DNA of 64,000 nucleotides from Halicephalobus mephisto (lineage: Eukaryota; Nematoda; Chromadorea; Rhabditida; Panagrolaimidae). Position numbers and translations under genes: made by a program. The notes beneath the pieces are model-generated. The model searched no databases, was not told the origin of the DNA, and was given only the letters and a program-made list of their open reading frames with translations. How positions within the stretch are numbered: the first letter of the stretch is position 1; every line of letters starts with the position of its first letter. The stretch spans positions 1 through 64,000 of the forward strand of contig SWDT01000018.1 of the NCBI GenBank assembly GCA_009193035.1, written 5' to 3'. Below, in pieces: positions 31,900 to 41,932 of this stretch.

Positions 31900-33300
31900 C
31901 CGGGATCTTCAAAAGTAAACCACAATGTTGTAAAAATCGGAAATAAAAATTATTACGGAAATGTCTCGAGGGAAATTTTAAGTTTCATAAGTTTTTGAAA
32001 TTTTTGGATTTTAATTATTTTGAACGCTTTTGTTGGATTTAGAGAAAGTTTAAAAAATTTAGGAGGTTCCAGAAGGCTTCTGAGGTCTCTATGAAGCTTT
32101 AGAAGATTTCTAAGAATTCTGTGAAGCTTTAGAAGATTTCTGAAATTTTGCATAATTCTAGAAAGTTTCTGAAATTTCTTTGAATTTTTAGAAAGTTTTT
32201 ACGAAATTTTAGAAGGTTTCTACAAAGTTTCAGAAAACTATTATGAAATTTTAGAAGATTTCTACAAAGTTCCAGAAAATTTTTATGAAATTTTAAAAAA
32301 TTTCTCCAAAGTTCTAAAAAGTTTCTGAAATTTCTTCGAATTTTCAGAAAATTTTTATGAAATTTAAAAGTTTCTGAAATTTCTTCGAATTTCTAAAAAA
32401 GTTTCTACAAAGTTTCAGAAAATTTTTATGAAATTTTAAAGTTTCTCCAAAGTTCTAGAAAGTTTCTGAAATTTCTAAAATTTTTAGTCTTAAAAAATTC
32501 TGAAAATTCTGTAAAATTTCAAAGCATTTTAAAAAGTCTAAAATGTTTTAAACTCTTCCATAAGATGTTCAAAAATTTTTGAAATTTTTTGACTTTTGGA
32601 AATTTTTAGAATTTTCTATAAAATTTTCGAAAATTTTAACATTTTTCAAATTATTTTAAAATACTTTAAAAATTTCCACAAAATTCTAAAATTTTTTAGA
32701 AAATTTTAAAAATTCCAAAAATTTCACAAAATTTTAAAAATAAATTTGAAATTTTTTAAAATAAAAAAAATTGAAATTTTTGAACGCAAAATTTTAAAGC
32801 TTATGTTTGCACTTCTTCTTTAAAATATAAAAAAGCAAGTTTGTTGAAAACGAAAAATTACGTGGGTCTTTTGGAATCTGGATCCAAGTATCCGGGACAC
32901 GGGTTTTTTTAATTAACTATTTTTGAACCAGTTTTTAAAGACTATTGTTATCTTAGAACTTTTTGTTTCAAAATTATGTGAAAAAATAATTTTTTTTATA
33001 AATTATATAAAAAAAATTATTTTTTTATAAATTATGTAAAAAAATAATGTTTTTTATAAATTATATAAAAACTATTTTTTATAAATTATGTAAAAAAATA
33101 ATTTTTTTTATAAATTATGTAAAAATTATTTTCTTTAAAATATATAAAAAATTATTTTTTTATAAATTATGTGAAAAAAAATTTTTTATTATGTGAAAAA
33201 CAACTTTTTAGTTTTGAATATTTTTAACCTTATTATTTACTTTATTTTTTATAAAAACAAGTTTCTGTTGATTGAATTCTAAGTAACTTTGGCTGTTTCC
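31900..33300. repeat. Low-complexity spacer: TTCTAGAA/TTTCTGAAATT repeats, then ATTATGTAAAAA repeats
   Basis: From 32040 to about 32530 the sequence is a degenerate array of GAAGCTTTAGAAGATTTCT, AGTTTCTGAAATTTCT and AATTTTTATGAAATTTTA units. From 32980 to 33200 it is a tandem ATAAATTATGTAAAAAAATA array. No gene between the two Kunitz genes. Confidence 0.7.
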
Positions 33301-33384
33301 GACCTGTAAGGCGTGACCTTTTTCAGAATACGTGCTTCGTGCATTGTTTGGCTTCTGTCTGAACTTGAATCATTGAATTAATAT

Positions 33385-33390
33385 TTTCAG
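33385..33390 (+). promoter_or_regulatory. Putative spliced-leader acceptor TTTCAG upstream of Kunitz gene 2
   Basis: An intron-type acceptor (ATATTTTCAG) lies 18 nt before the ATG at 33409 with no upstream exon in frame, as expected for SL trans-splicing. The leader RNA itself is not in the window. Confidence 0.45.
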
Positions 33391-33408
33391 CAATCAGCTG
33401 GCTGCAAC

Positions 33409-34483
33409 ATGAATTCTATCTTCCTTCTGGTCGGATTCGTCGTCGTTGTCTATGGACAAGGTAGGATTTCTTAATAAAACAGAAAGTTAACTAAAAAATT
33501 AATTCAAAAACTTTCTTCTCGAAAAATAAACTTTATCTAAATTAGTAATTTTTCGTCTCAGGAGTAAGTTAAAACTTTCTTCTCGAGAAATAAACTTCAT
33601 TCAAATTAGTAATTTTTCGTCTCAGGAGAAATCTAGACTGAAACTTTCTTCTCGAGAAATAAACTTCATTCAAACTAGTAGTTTTCGTCTCAGGAGAAAT
33701 TTAAAACTTTCTTCTCGAGAAATAAACTTTATCCAAATTAGTAATTTTCGTCTCAGGACCACTTTTACCTGAAATTTTCGCTCTAAGATGTCGAGTATTT
33801 CTGATATCAAAATTTCATCAATCCTAAAAATCTCTAAATTTTCCCTCTGAGAACTACTGTTTTCAAATTGATATTTTCGTTCCAAAACCTATTGTTCAAA
33901 GTAATTTTGGAGTTTTTAATTTTTAAGATTGTACTCTTCGTCGAGATGCCGGGGAATCTTGTGGCGAAAACGCGTCTTCTAGAATGTTCTACTTCGACAC
34001 TCGGATGAGTGTTTGTCAACCGTTTTTCTACAAAGGTTGTGGAGGAAATTCGAACAAGTTTAGTTCAGCTCAGGAATGTAAGGATGCTTGTTCAGCTTCT
34101 CGGAAAACCGGGGCAGAAATCAGAAATGGGGGTCAATGGGTGTTGGCAGATAAATGTGGAGCTCAGTACTTGGTCCCGAACGGAAAATACATCCAATGTT
34201 CTGAAGGATGTCCCAGTAACCACAACTGTCAAAACGGAGTTTGTTGTCCAACAAAAGGTTTTATTTAATTTTAAATTAAAATTTATTTATTTTTTTAGAA
34301 TATGTCTGTTCTTTGAGAGACGATTCTGGAGTCTTTGCCTCTGGCATTCCAGACAAGCCAAGATTCGCTTGGTCCGACGAAATCCAATCTTGTTGGAGAT
34401 TTTCGTATTTCGGAGCTAATGGAAATTACAACAATTTTCCGACTTTTCAATCTTGTCTGAATTACTGTAGCGACAAAAACTAA
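33409..34483 (+). CDS. Secreted two-Kunitz-domain protein (gene 2)
   Basis: Exons 33409-33460, 33928-34257 and 34299-34483 join in frame to 188 residues. Signal peptide MNSIFLLVGFVVVVYGQ. Kunitz domain 1: CTLRRDAGESC, RMFYFDTRMSVCQPFFYKGC, GGNSNKFSSAQECKDAC. A lustrin-like Cys-rich segment follows (CGAQYLVPNGKYIQCSEGC, NHNCQNGVCCP). Kunitz-like domain 2: CSLRDDSGVFASG, CWRFSYFGANGNYNNF, CLNYC. Domain 2 lacks the central Cys-Gly-Gly and has Gly-Ala-Asn-Gly, the same change as in gene 1, so the pair arose by duplication of one two-domain ancestor. This gene lacks the long Gly/Asn linker of gene 1. Intron 1 contains a 66-bp tandem repeat. Likely an extracellular protease inhibitor or matrix protein. 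Confidence 0.87.
33500..33765. repeat. Intronic minisatellite, ~66-bp unit, four copies
   Basis: Four copies of AACTTTCTTCTCGAGAAATA followed by AACTT(C/T)ATTCAAATTAGTAA and TTTTCGTCTCAGGA, inside intron 1 of the second Kunitz gene. Copies 2-4 contain TTCTCGAGAA, a perfect palindrome with a TTCnnGAA core; copy 1 has TTCTCGAAAA. Confidence 0.85.
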
Positions 34484-34837
34484 AATTTTAATTAATTTTA
34501 AAAATTAAAAATTGATAATTTTCAAAAACGAGTTTGTCAACTGTTAAATTGCAATATGTTTTAAAATTTAAAAAATTTGTTTCTAAATAAAAACGATGTT
34601 TGAAGTCTAAAATAAGACCAATTACCAGTGATCGATCAATGTCCATGATGACGTACGAAATACGACGAATAATTTGGGCCAAATCTGAAACCTAAAGTCA
34701 AAAGTCAAGGTTCCTGAAATTTACAAACTGAAAATTTTAGAGAATTAGTAATGTAAAAGTTGAATTGCGATAAACATTTTTAAAAAAACAGAGTTAACGA
34801 TCGTCATGAATTTCCTATGATCATGATGAGACCTCTT
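34484..34837. other. Intergenic, 3' flank of Kunitz gene 2
   Basis: AT-rich, no gene seen. Contains an AATAAA at about 34585. Confidence 0.4.
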
Positions 34838-34931
34838 AGGGAGCTTGCCTAAAGTATGTAAAGCTTATATGGTGCTTTTCTGGGACCCCCCTTCTCCTGT
34901 AAGCCTTACATATTTTAAGCAACCTCCCTTA
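34838..34931. repeat. Short inverted repeat (hairpin)
   Basis: GGGAGCTTGCCTAAAGTATG pairs with CATATTTTAAGCAACCTCCC across about 40 bp of loop. Possibly a small MITE; no clear target duplication. Confidence 0.55.
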
Positions 34932-34969
34932 GTTGAAGTACAAGTAATATTTTACGTAAAAAAGAAACA

Positions 34970-35465
34970 AAAGATTGGGATCTTATCTCATCGGGAAAAC
35001 CCCTAAAGATCATCTCAAGATGGTTTTTTTTTAGATAAGGACTGTATTTTGGATAAAAAATAAAGAAAATGCTGAGTTTATATCACATTGCAAAAATCCC
35101 TGATGATCATGAAGTTACTCCCTGTAGGTAAAAGTAGTATTTTAGGTAAAAACCAACAGACAAAAAACGTTATATAACATCGCGAAAGTCCCTAAAGATC
35201 ATGTCGAGATCATTTATTTTTGGATACAAGTTGTATTTTAAGTAAAAAAATAAACAACTGAATTCATATAACATCGCGGAAATCCGATGAACATGTCAAA
35301 GTGGTTTGTCTTCCGGCAAAGGTAGTGTTTTCATAGAAAGTGAATAAATAAAGTCATATAACATTGCAAACACCTTCAATATTCATAATAAAATCAATTG
35401 TTTTTAAATACAAGCAATATATTGCATAAAAAATAAATAATTCAAGTCATATCACATCATGAAAG
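34970..35465. repeat. Degenerate minisatellite, ~93-bp unit, about five copies
   Basis: Recurrent order of segments: TCATATAACATCGC, GAAA(G/A)TCCCTAAAGATCATG, TACAAGTTGTATTTTAAGTA, AAAAAATAAA. Units start near 34980, 35078, 35172, 35264, 35355 and 35446 (partial). Confidence 0.7.
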
Positions 35466-35600
35466 TTGGATGATCATATTGGACGTTTTCTAAAATGTAA
35501 GGTTTCGGATCAAAAAGATAACCAAGAACATTGTTCATAAAAAACGGTGCGTGATATGTGATGAATCGACAGATTAAAACGACTTTGACGGATGGACGTA

Positions 35601-35903
35601 CAGTGGAATCTCGATATAACGCACCCAGGTATAAGACACCCCATACTATAAGACATCCCAGGCTATAAGACACGATTTTAAGGAATTTTAGTCATATTCG
35701 ACCCTCGATATAAGACATCCCAGGCTATAAGACATGATTTTAAGGAATTTTAGTCATATTCGACCCTCGATAAAAGGCACCCATACTATAAGACACGATT
35801 TTAAGGAATTTTAGTCATATTCGACCCTCGGTATAAGACACCCCTCGATATAAGGCACGATTTGTCCGGTCCCTTGAGGGTGCCTTATATCGAGATTCAA
35901 CTG
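35601..35903. mobile_element. TIR element with internal tandem repeats (pogo/Tigger-like MITE)
   Basis: The left end CAGTGGAATCTCGATATAAC matches the right end TTATATCGAGATTCAACTG in inverted orientation, flanked by TA (35599-600, 35904-05). Inside, a ~65-bp unit (GATTTTAAGGAATTTTAGTC, ATATTCGACCCTCGATA, TATAAGACA) repeats three times. Same broad class as the element at 15414-15584. Confidence 0.8.
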
Positions 35904-35905
35904 TA

Positions 35906-37727
35906 CTTATATTTTATACATTTATACACTGAATATACTCCATTGATTCTTCTGCTCAATTTATCCACCGATATTAAACCTACTTTTTGTTCAAAGTCTT
36001 GGATATATACTTTAATACAGCATCGGATCTGTCTTCATATACTATTGAAAACAATTCTAAATACAGTATCAGAAACATTTTAACACACAAACGATACATA
36101 GTACACACAAAAAGAAGCGTAACTTTTGGTTCAGTAAAAAATGCAAATCGTCACTATTTCGTTACAATTTTCGTCACAAATGCCAAATATTCATAAAAAT
36201 GTGAAGATTATGGTACATTTCGCAATTGTTACGAAACTAAACATTATTCTTTTTTTGTGTATATAATTTACTACTACATTGAAGTAATTCTAACATATCG
36301 CGTATACTGTATTTTGTGTACCTATTTACTGAATACAATTCAATTACACAATGTGCTAGATTTATTTACCGATATTTTGGAGTTATTTTTATACTTAATC
36401 AATAATAAAAAAAATAATTTTCAATGATGTGTTGAAATTTTTACATTGTATTGAATTTATTTTTTACATACTTTTTTAGATATGTTCCTAATGAGAAATT
36501 TCCACTGATCGGGTACTGAAAAACGTAAATTATGTCATTAGTTCTGCGATATTTTTTAACTTATCTGATATCTGATCTTATGGAAAAATTCAAAAAAGAT
36601 ATATCTACATTTCTGCAGGAATTTAGGGACTTTTTTTCAGTTAATTTTTCTCTTTTTTATTTTGAAAAATAAGTCTAATTGATCGGACAATGAAATTTGT
36701 TCCAGAAAAGGCCGTTCCATCGTCTTAATCGAATCCACCCGAATTCGGCCATGTTCTGGATCACTGCCTCCAGACAAAGTCCCCTGACAAAATGATACGT
36801 CAAATTTGTTGCTTTTTGATTCAGGGCGTATTCTGAAAATTGAATAAAGTTGCTTCTTTCCAGATTTTTTTAATATCGAAAATGAAAAACGATCGCCGTC
36901 ACGGAACCAGTTTCGTTTTTTTGAAAAGGCTTTTTGTCCTTGGAGAAAATCAAAAAAGACATGTTTGTCGAGATGTTCCGACCTTTGGGCATCTTCATCA
37001 GAAGGCTATTAATATAAAAACCGAAAATTGACGGAAGCGGATTCACTCTGGACCGGTATCCGAAATGTAAAAGATCACCGGTCCTGAGACGAATTTTCAT
37101 TCTCAAAAATTTTTTAGGATTTTTTAAATAAAAAATTTTATCGATTAATTTTGAAGAAGACTGATTTTGACGAATTATTGAGAATCATATTTTCGAAAAC
37201 TGGTTCAAAATTATTGAATTTAAACTTTCGCTTTTATTTTTCGGAGATAAATTGCGCAATTTATTCAAAATTAAAATTTTTGAATTTCATTTAATTTTAA
37301 ATTTTTTCAAATTAAAAAAAAATAAATTTTAAACTTAAAAAAAAATTATTTTAAATTTTCTAAAAAGTTATTTTTAAATTTTTAAAAATTATTATAATTT
37401 TAAATATTTTTTAGAATTTTATTTTTTTAATTTAAATTTATTAATTATTCGATACCGTAATTGTGGAAAAGTTTGAATGTTGAATATTTGTTTGATTTTT
37501 AAATTTTTTGTTTTTTTTTAATTTAGTAATTTTTTTAAATTTCTTTAATAATTTTTTTGTCTTGAGATTTTCGAAAAACATTTTTCTCAAAAATGAATTT
37601 AAATTGTTTCAATGTTCATCGGTGTTATCATTTCTTGACCGGTTTATCCACTCCTCCCAAATGTCATAAAAGTGAAAGTTTGATCATCCGGTTGAACCAT
37701 TTTTATTATTTTATTTTTCATTTCTCA
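35906..37727. other. Intergenic; AT-rich with one island at 36680-37110
   Basis: No supported gene. The island of more normal composition (36680-37110) has a 78-codon minus-strand frame (37106-36870) with no recognisable features or splice signals. Confidence 0.4.
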
Positions 37728-37733
37728 TTTCAG
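37728..37733 (+). promoter_or_regulatory. Putative spliced-leader acceptor TTTCAG, 11 nt before an ATG
   Basis: CATTTCTCATTTCAG ends at 37733 and the ATG of the nitrobindin-like gene is at 37745. There is no upstream coding exon, so this polypyrimidine-TTTCAG looks like a trans-splice acceptor. Confidence 0.5.
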
Positions 37734-37744
37734 GTCAGTCAAAA

Positions 37745-39005
37745 ATGATCAAATATCTCCTACTTTTTGGAATATTCGTCGGAAGCAGTCTTGGCAGATA
37801 CGAAGACCGTATGTCATTGATATTATTGTTAATTCTCAATTTTTATAAATTAGGATTTTAAAAATCTTAAAAAATTTCATAGGTTTTTAAAATTTTATAA
37901 AATTTTTAACACTTAAAAATTATAAAATTTGAAAAATTTTTAAATTATAAAATTTGAAAAATAAAAAATTCTAAAATTTTGTGAAAATTTTTAAAACTTT
38001 TCGGAATTTATTTTAAGATTCTGAAACTTTTAAAAACTTCGTAGAAGCTTTTTGGGATTTTATAAAATTCTTTAAAATTTTCCAAAATCTAATAAAACTT
38101 CTAGAATCTTTAGAAATTTCATGGGAGTTTTTGTGCGTTTCTAGAATCTTGTAGAATTTTTCAGAACATTCTGAAACCTTCCAGAATCCGGTAGAATGTT
38201 TTGCAATTTTCAAACATTTAATAGGAACTTCTGGAAGTTTGTGAACTCCAGTATAAGATTCTGAAGTCTTCGAGAACATTTCAGCATTCCAAAGAAGCTT
38301 CTAGAATTTCCAAAACTTCCATAAAAACTTCTGAATTTTTCTAGAATCCGATGAAAACTAAGAACTATCCGGAATTAAAAATTTAAGGATTTCTTCAAAA
38401 TTCCAAACATTGATATTGAGAAAATTTCGCAATAATAACGGTTTTTAACTTTTTATAACAATGTGGTTTTCTTTCCAGGGTACGATATGAACAATCTTCC
38501 TTGGGATTTGAGGCCGGTTAGGGACTTTATCGGACTTTGGGAGAGAGAAGGCCAGGTGTCTGGACATTGGAGGGACCTCCCTGCCCCTGACCTCATTGAC
38601 TTCGCGATTAACCCTATTCCTAAATTCGGGGCCAGGACAGTGAACATCACTCATACCTTCTTCGATGCGAACAAGAACGTCATCCGAAGCGACTACGGAT
38701 TCATGCCGGTCAAGAACGCCACTAGAAGAGATCCTAGAATCCACATTGCTTATCTGACAACCAGCAGCGAAGGATACTCCATGATGGAACAAGGATTCGT
38801 CAGAGGAAGCAAGATCATCTGCCATCTGAAGCAGTTCTTGAGGAGGAGCTTCGACGTCGGAAGCAATGGAGTCGACTTGGACATCAGGGAATTCGAGAGA
38901 CAGTACGAGCAGATCGACTTCCACCACATGACGATGCGGGTCAGGGCTGAGACCAATGTGGAAACCGAAGCCTATACTGCTCATTACAAAAAAGTGGTGT
39001 ACTAA
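37745..39005 (+). CDS. Secreted THAP4/nitrobindin-like heme-binding beta-barrel domain protein
   Basis: Exons 37745-37808 and 38479-39005 join in frame (EDR|YDMNNLPW) to 196 residues. A signal peptide (MIKYLLLFGIFVGSSLG) is followed by one domain with the order of the nitrobindin/THAP4 family: PVRDFIGLWEREGQ (family 'LxWLiGtWrGeG'), INPIPKFGARTVNITHTFFD, RRDPRIHIAYLTTSSEGYSM, EQGFVRGSKIICH, FERQYEQIDFHHMTMRVRAE and a C-terminal YTAHYKKVVY. Intracellular members bind heme; nematodes have secreted relatives of unknown role. Length fits one barrel plus leader. The 670-bp intron contains TTCTAGAA-type repeats. A trans-splice-like acceptor lies 11 nt before the start. Family assignment is from residue pattern, not a search. 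Confidence 0.72.
38020..38400. repeat. Intronic degenerate TTCTAGAA-rich repeat
   Basis: Within the intron of the nitrobindin-like gene, segments such as ACTTCTAGAATCTTTAGAAA, GTTTCTAGAATCTTGTAGAA and CATTCTGAAACCTTCCAGAA recur, as in the arrays at 25.4-26.0 and 32.0-32.5 kb. Confidence 0.65.
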
Positions 39006-39479
39006 GGGTAGTAAAGAAGTTTTTGTACATAAATGTCCAATCACGTCGGAAAATAAATCAAAATTTCTAATTTTGGAAGTTGTCATTCACAAAAAACAGA
39101 TTACAGTAATACTGTTTGAGACGTATATTAATCGTGATTTGGAAAAGTAAAACTACTTTTTACTAAGTTCGGTATTAAAATTTTAAAAAACATCGCGATT
39201 TAAACGAATTACGAAGTTTAATTCCTTATATTTTAAGTTAATTTAGGGCAAATATATGTAAATGAAGAAAATTGTGTCGTTCAAGATGGAAAACATCACG
39301 TTGAGGACCACATTCATGAAATAGATCTTCATATAAATAGTGTATAAATTCATCTGTGAAAATATTTGTCTTCTTTGTTTCATCATCTTGACTTATGAAT
39401 CTACAATCGACTTAGAAGTGAAATATGCTGTAATCTTCTGTTGCATTTCATCGTATACTTTGCACAAAAATGGATACAT

Positions 39480-39960
39480 GATATATAATGTATAGATACG
39501 TTATAATAGGTCTGATTTATCAGATATTTTACATTCAATGCATCAATACATCAAATTGATATTAGTGTATTGTATATGATGTATAGATACGTTATAATAG
39601 CTCTGATTTATCAGATATTTTATATTCAATGCATCAATACATCAAATTGATATTATTGTATTGTATACAATGTATAGATACGTTATAATAGGTCTGATTT
39701 ACCGGATATTTTATATTCAATGCATTAATACATCAAATTGATATTAGTGTATTATATATAATGCATAGATACATTATAATAGCTCTGATTTACCGGATAT
39801 TTTACATACAATGCATCAACACATCAAATTGATATTAGTGCATTGTATATGATGTATAGATACGTTATAATAGGTCTTATTTACCAGATATTTTACATTC
39901 AATGCATCAAATCGATATCTGTATATTGTATATGATGTATAGATACAATAAATATAATAT
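39480..39960. repeat. Minisatellite, 91-bp unit, about five copies
   Basis: Units begin near 39491, 39582, 39673, 39764, 39855 and 39938 with (T/C)ATAGATACGTTATAATAG, followed by TCTGATTTATCAGATATTTT, ACATTCAATGCATCAA and ATCAAATTGATATTAGTG. The unit contains several short palindromes (TGATTTATCA, ATCAAATTGAT, TTGATATTAGTG variants). The first four periods are exactly 91 bp. Confidence 0.85.
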
Positions 39961-40205
39961 ACCTGATACATTAGTCGTTTTAATATACCTTTTTTGTTAT
40001 CTCGGTAATCTTTGCCTATTAATAGATTTAAAACTTGATCAACATGATTACCTTTACTGTGACATTTATTAGCTTCTCCGTTAGCATTTACACATGAATT
40101 TGAGAAAGTAATTTCTGGTAAAATTCCTCTGGATTTTGTATTCGAGTTTATTTTTTAAAAATGTTTTTAGATTCAATAATTCAAAAGTGATAGTCATTTT
40201 CCAAG

Positions 40206-41066
40206 TTGAAAAAGATTAAAAAAGACTCAATGGACCTCTACAGACATGTTCGAATACTACACTTCACAAGGCTGGGTTATAAGACCTCCAAGGGCATAAA
40301 AATGGACATAATGTTCCTTATAAGCTCAGTGACATCTGGTCATCTATCGTATCTTTGTTCTTTTCAATTTTCTCCAACTGTATACGATATGTCGATTGCT
40401 GAAGTCTCTGTATACTCAACTGGTCGGGGATTCAGAATCCCTTTAAGAGATCCTAGTTTCTTCTTTGAGACTCTGCCGTACGGAATCAGAGATAGATTCG
40501 TTCAACTCCTACCTTCAGAAATCCATCGTCATTTGTTTTCCTTTACTTCGAAATCTAACTATTACTCCACCATCAGACATCACGGGATTACGGTGGGGGA
40601 GATCTATTCTGAACACTTAGGGACAGTTCTCTACGGAGACGGATCTCTGGGACTTTCTCTACCTGATTTTAAGAAGGAAATCCCTACAGATCGGCCGATT
40701 AGGAAACTTGTACCTGTTTTGAACTTCAAACGAGACACCAAACTGCGGGCTTCTCTCCTGCCAGAGGCCCTTGTAGAGGTATTCAGAGACATCTCAGATC
40801 GAGTAACAGTCCACTATGACGCCAGACTCTCCACATCCAAAGCAGAAATGCTCTTCAGCTTCCGTGGATCAGTAAAATCAATCAACATCAAATTCTACAG
40901 AGGAATTCTAAATTCAGAAATAAAAAAAACCTTAATCCTGGTCAGAAATGTCGAGAAAATCCATCTTGTTCTACCTTCGAAATCAGAAGTCTACATGAAC
41001 TGGATCAAAGAAGTCTTTTCAGAGACGGAAATTAAACAAAAAATAAAATTTTCACATCTTTCGTAA
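40206..41066 (+). CDS. Hypothetical protein, possibly F-box-like
   Basis: An uninterrupted 286-codon frame. Starts at 40206, 40230 (MDLYRH) or 40389 (MSIAEVSVYSTGRGF) are possible; the last fits best because the segment RDPSFFFETLPYGIRDRFVQ and LLPSEIHRHLFSFTSKSNYY would then be near the N-terminus, where an F-box lies. That segment has the LP...(I/L)...L...S(K/R).(Y/W) rhythm of nematode F-boxes but is atypical, and the rest (HHGITVGEIYSEHLG, VTVHYDARLSTSKAEMLF, KTLILVRNVEKIHLVLPS) resembles only loosely the C-terminal parts of such proteins. No intron, signal peptide or TM segment. If it is an F-box protein it would be a substrate adaptor of an SCF ubiquitin ligase; this is an inference. 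Confidence 0.5.
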   Translation: MKKIKKDSMDLYRHVRILHFTRLGYKTSKGIKMDIMFLISSVTSGHLSYLCSFQFSPTVYDMSIAEVSVYSTGRGFRIPLRDPSFFFETLPYGIRDRFVQLLPSEIHRHLFSFTSKSNYYSTIRHHGITVGEIYSEHLGTVLYGDGSLGLSLPDFKKEIPTDRPIRKLVPVLNFKRDTKLRASLLPEALVEVFRDISDRVTVHYDARLSTSKAEMLFSFRGSVKSINIKFYRGILNSEIKKTLILVRNVEKIHLVLPSKSEVYMNWIKEVFSETEIKQKIKFSHLS

Positions 41067-41932
41067 AATATTAGAAAATAAAAAATTTCATTATAAAATT
41101 GGAAGGATTGTTGCGAAATTGTGTCGACGGGAATTTTTAGAAACTTGTTAGAAATTAAAAATCTAAGTGATACTTTTAATTTCGGTAAGTAGTTGTAATT
41201 TTGTAGTCTTTCGTAATCAACAACATCAATAAAAACTAAAAATAAAGTTTTTACGAAATTTTCTCGACGGGATTTTCTGAAACCTTCCAGAACCCAAGTT
41301 AGCCTACGTGACATTTTTGATTTTCCGTGATAGTTGTGATTTTAGACTATTTCGAAATCAACATCCCCGAATTTGCTGTTTTTATGGATCCAAAGACTCC
41401 CAGATCAGAGTCATGCAGCATAAACCTTTTCTTCTTTTAGGGATAGTGATTACACATCGGACTACTGGTCGGTGTTCTATAAACGTTAATTAATATTACA
41501 GTAATTATTTAAAAGTGGATTTTTTGTGAAAATTCAAAAAGAACAAATTTGAAACCAGAGATTCCATTTGCCTTGGCTGTAATGATGGGAAGTTAGTCCT
41601 TAGTTCCCGGGTTCTCGTCGCGAAAAAGCTCTTTCTAGACAAACGTTCGTCCGTTAGCCTATCATTCGCTCCTTTGCCCTGTCGAAGGTTCTGAAATTCA
41701 TCTTCTGTTTGATTTACCGTTTTACTCCTTTCTTTTACATCATTTTCATACTTGTAATATCGATTACCATGTCTCACATCGTATAGTAGCGATTCATTGT
41801 CCCCGTAACTCGAATACAGCGTGTTTTGGTCATGCGCGAATTACATCATCCTATGTCGAAATCCTGGTTCCTCCCAAAATACATCTTAATGATCCAGTTC
41901 CTAGGTTTTTAGGTAATCGACAGCTTTCAATC
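41067..41932. other. Intergenic, 5' flank of mitochondrial Hsp70
   Basis: No gene seen. The last ~60 bp before the ATG at 41933 hold GGTTTTTAG (ending about 41912), a possible trans-splice acceptor. No clear array of heat-shock elements was found upstream. Confidence 0.4.

Noticed and set aside
34009..34419. 136-codon frame shifted within Kunitz gene 2
   Set aside because: Out of frame with the cysteine pattern; it reads through the intron.
36870..37106. 78-codon minus-strand frame in an island of normal composition
   Set aside because: No domain, no credible splice or start signals; may be regulatory sequence.
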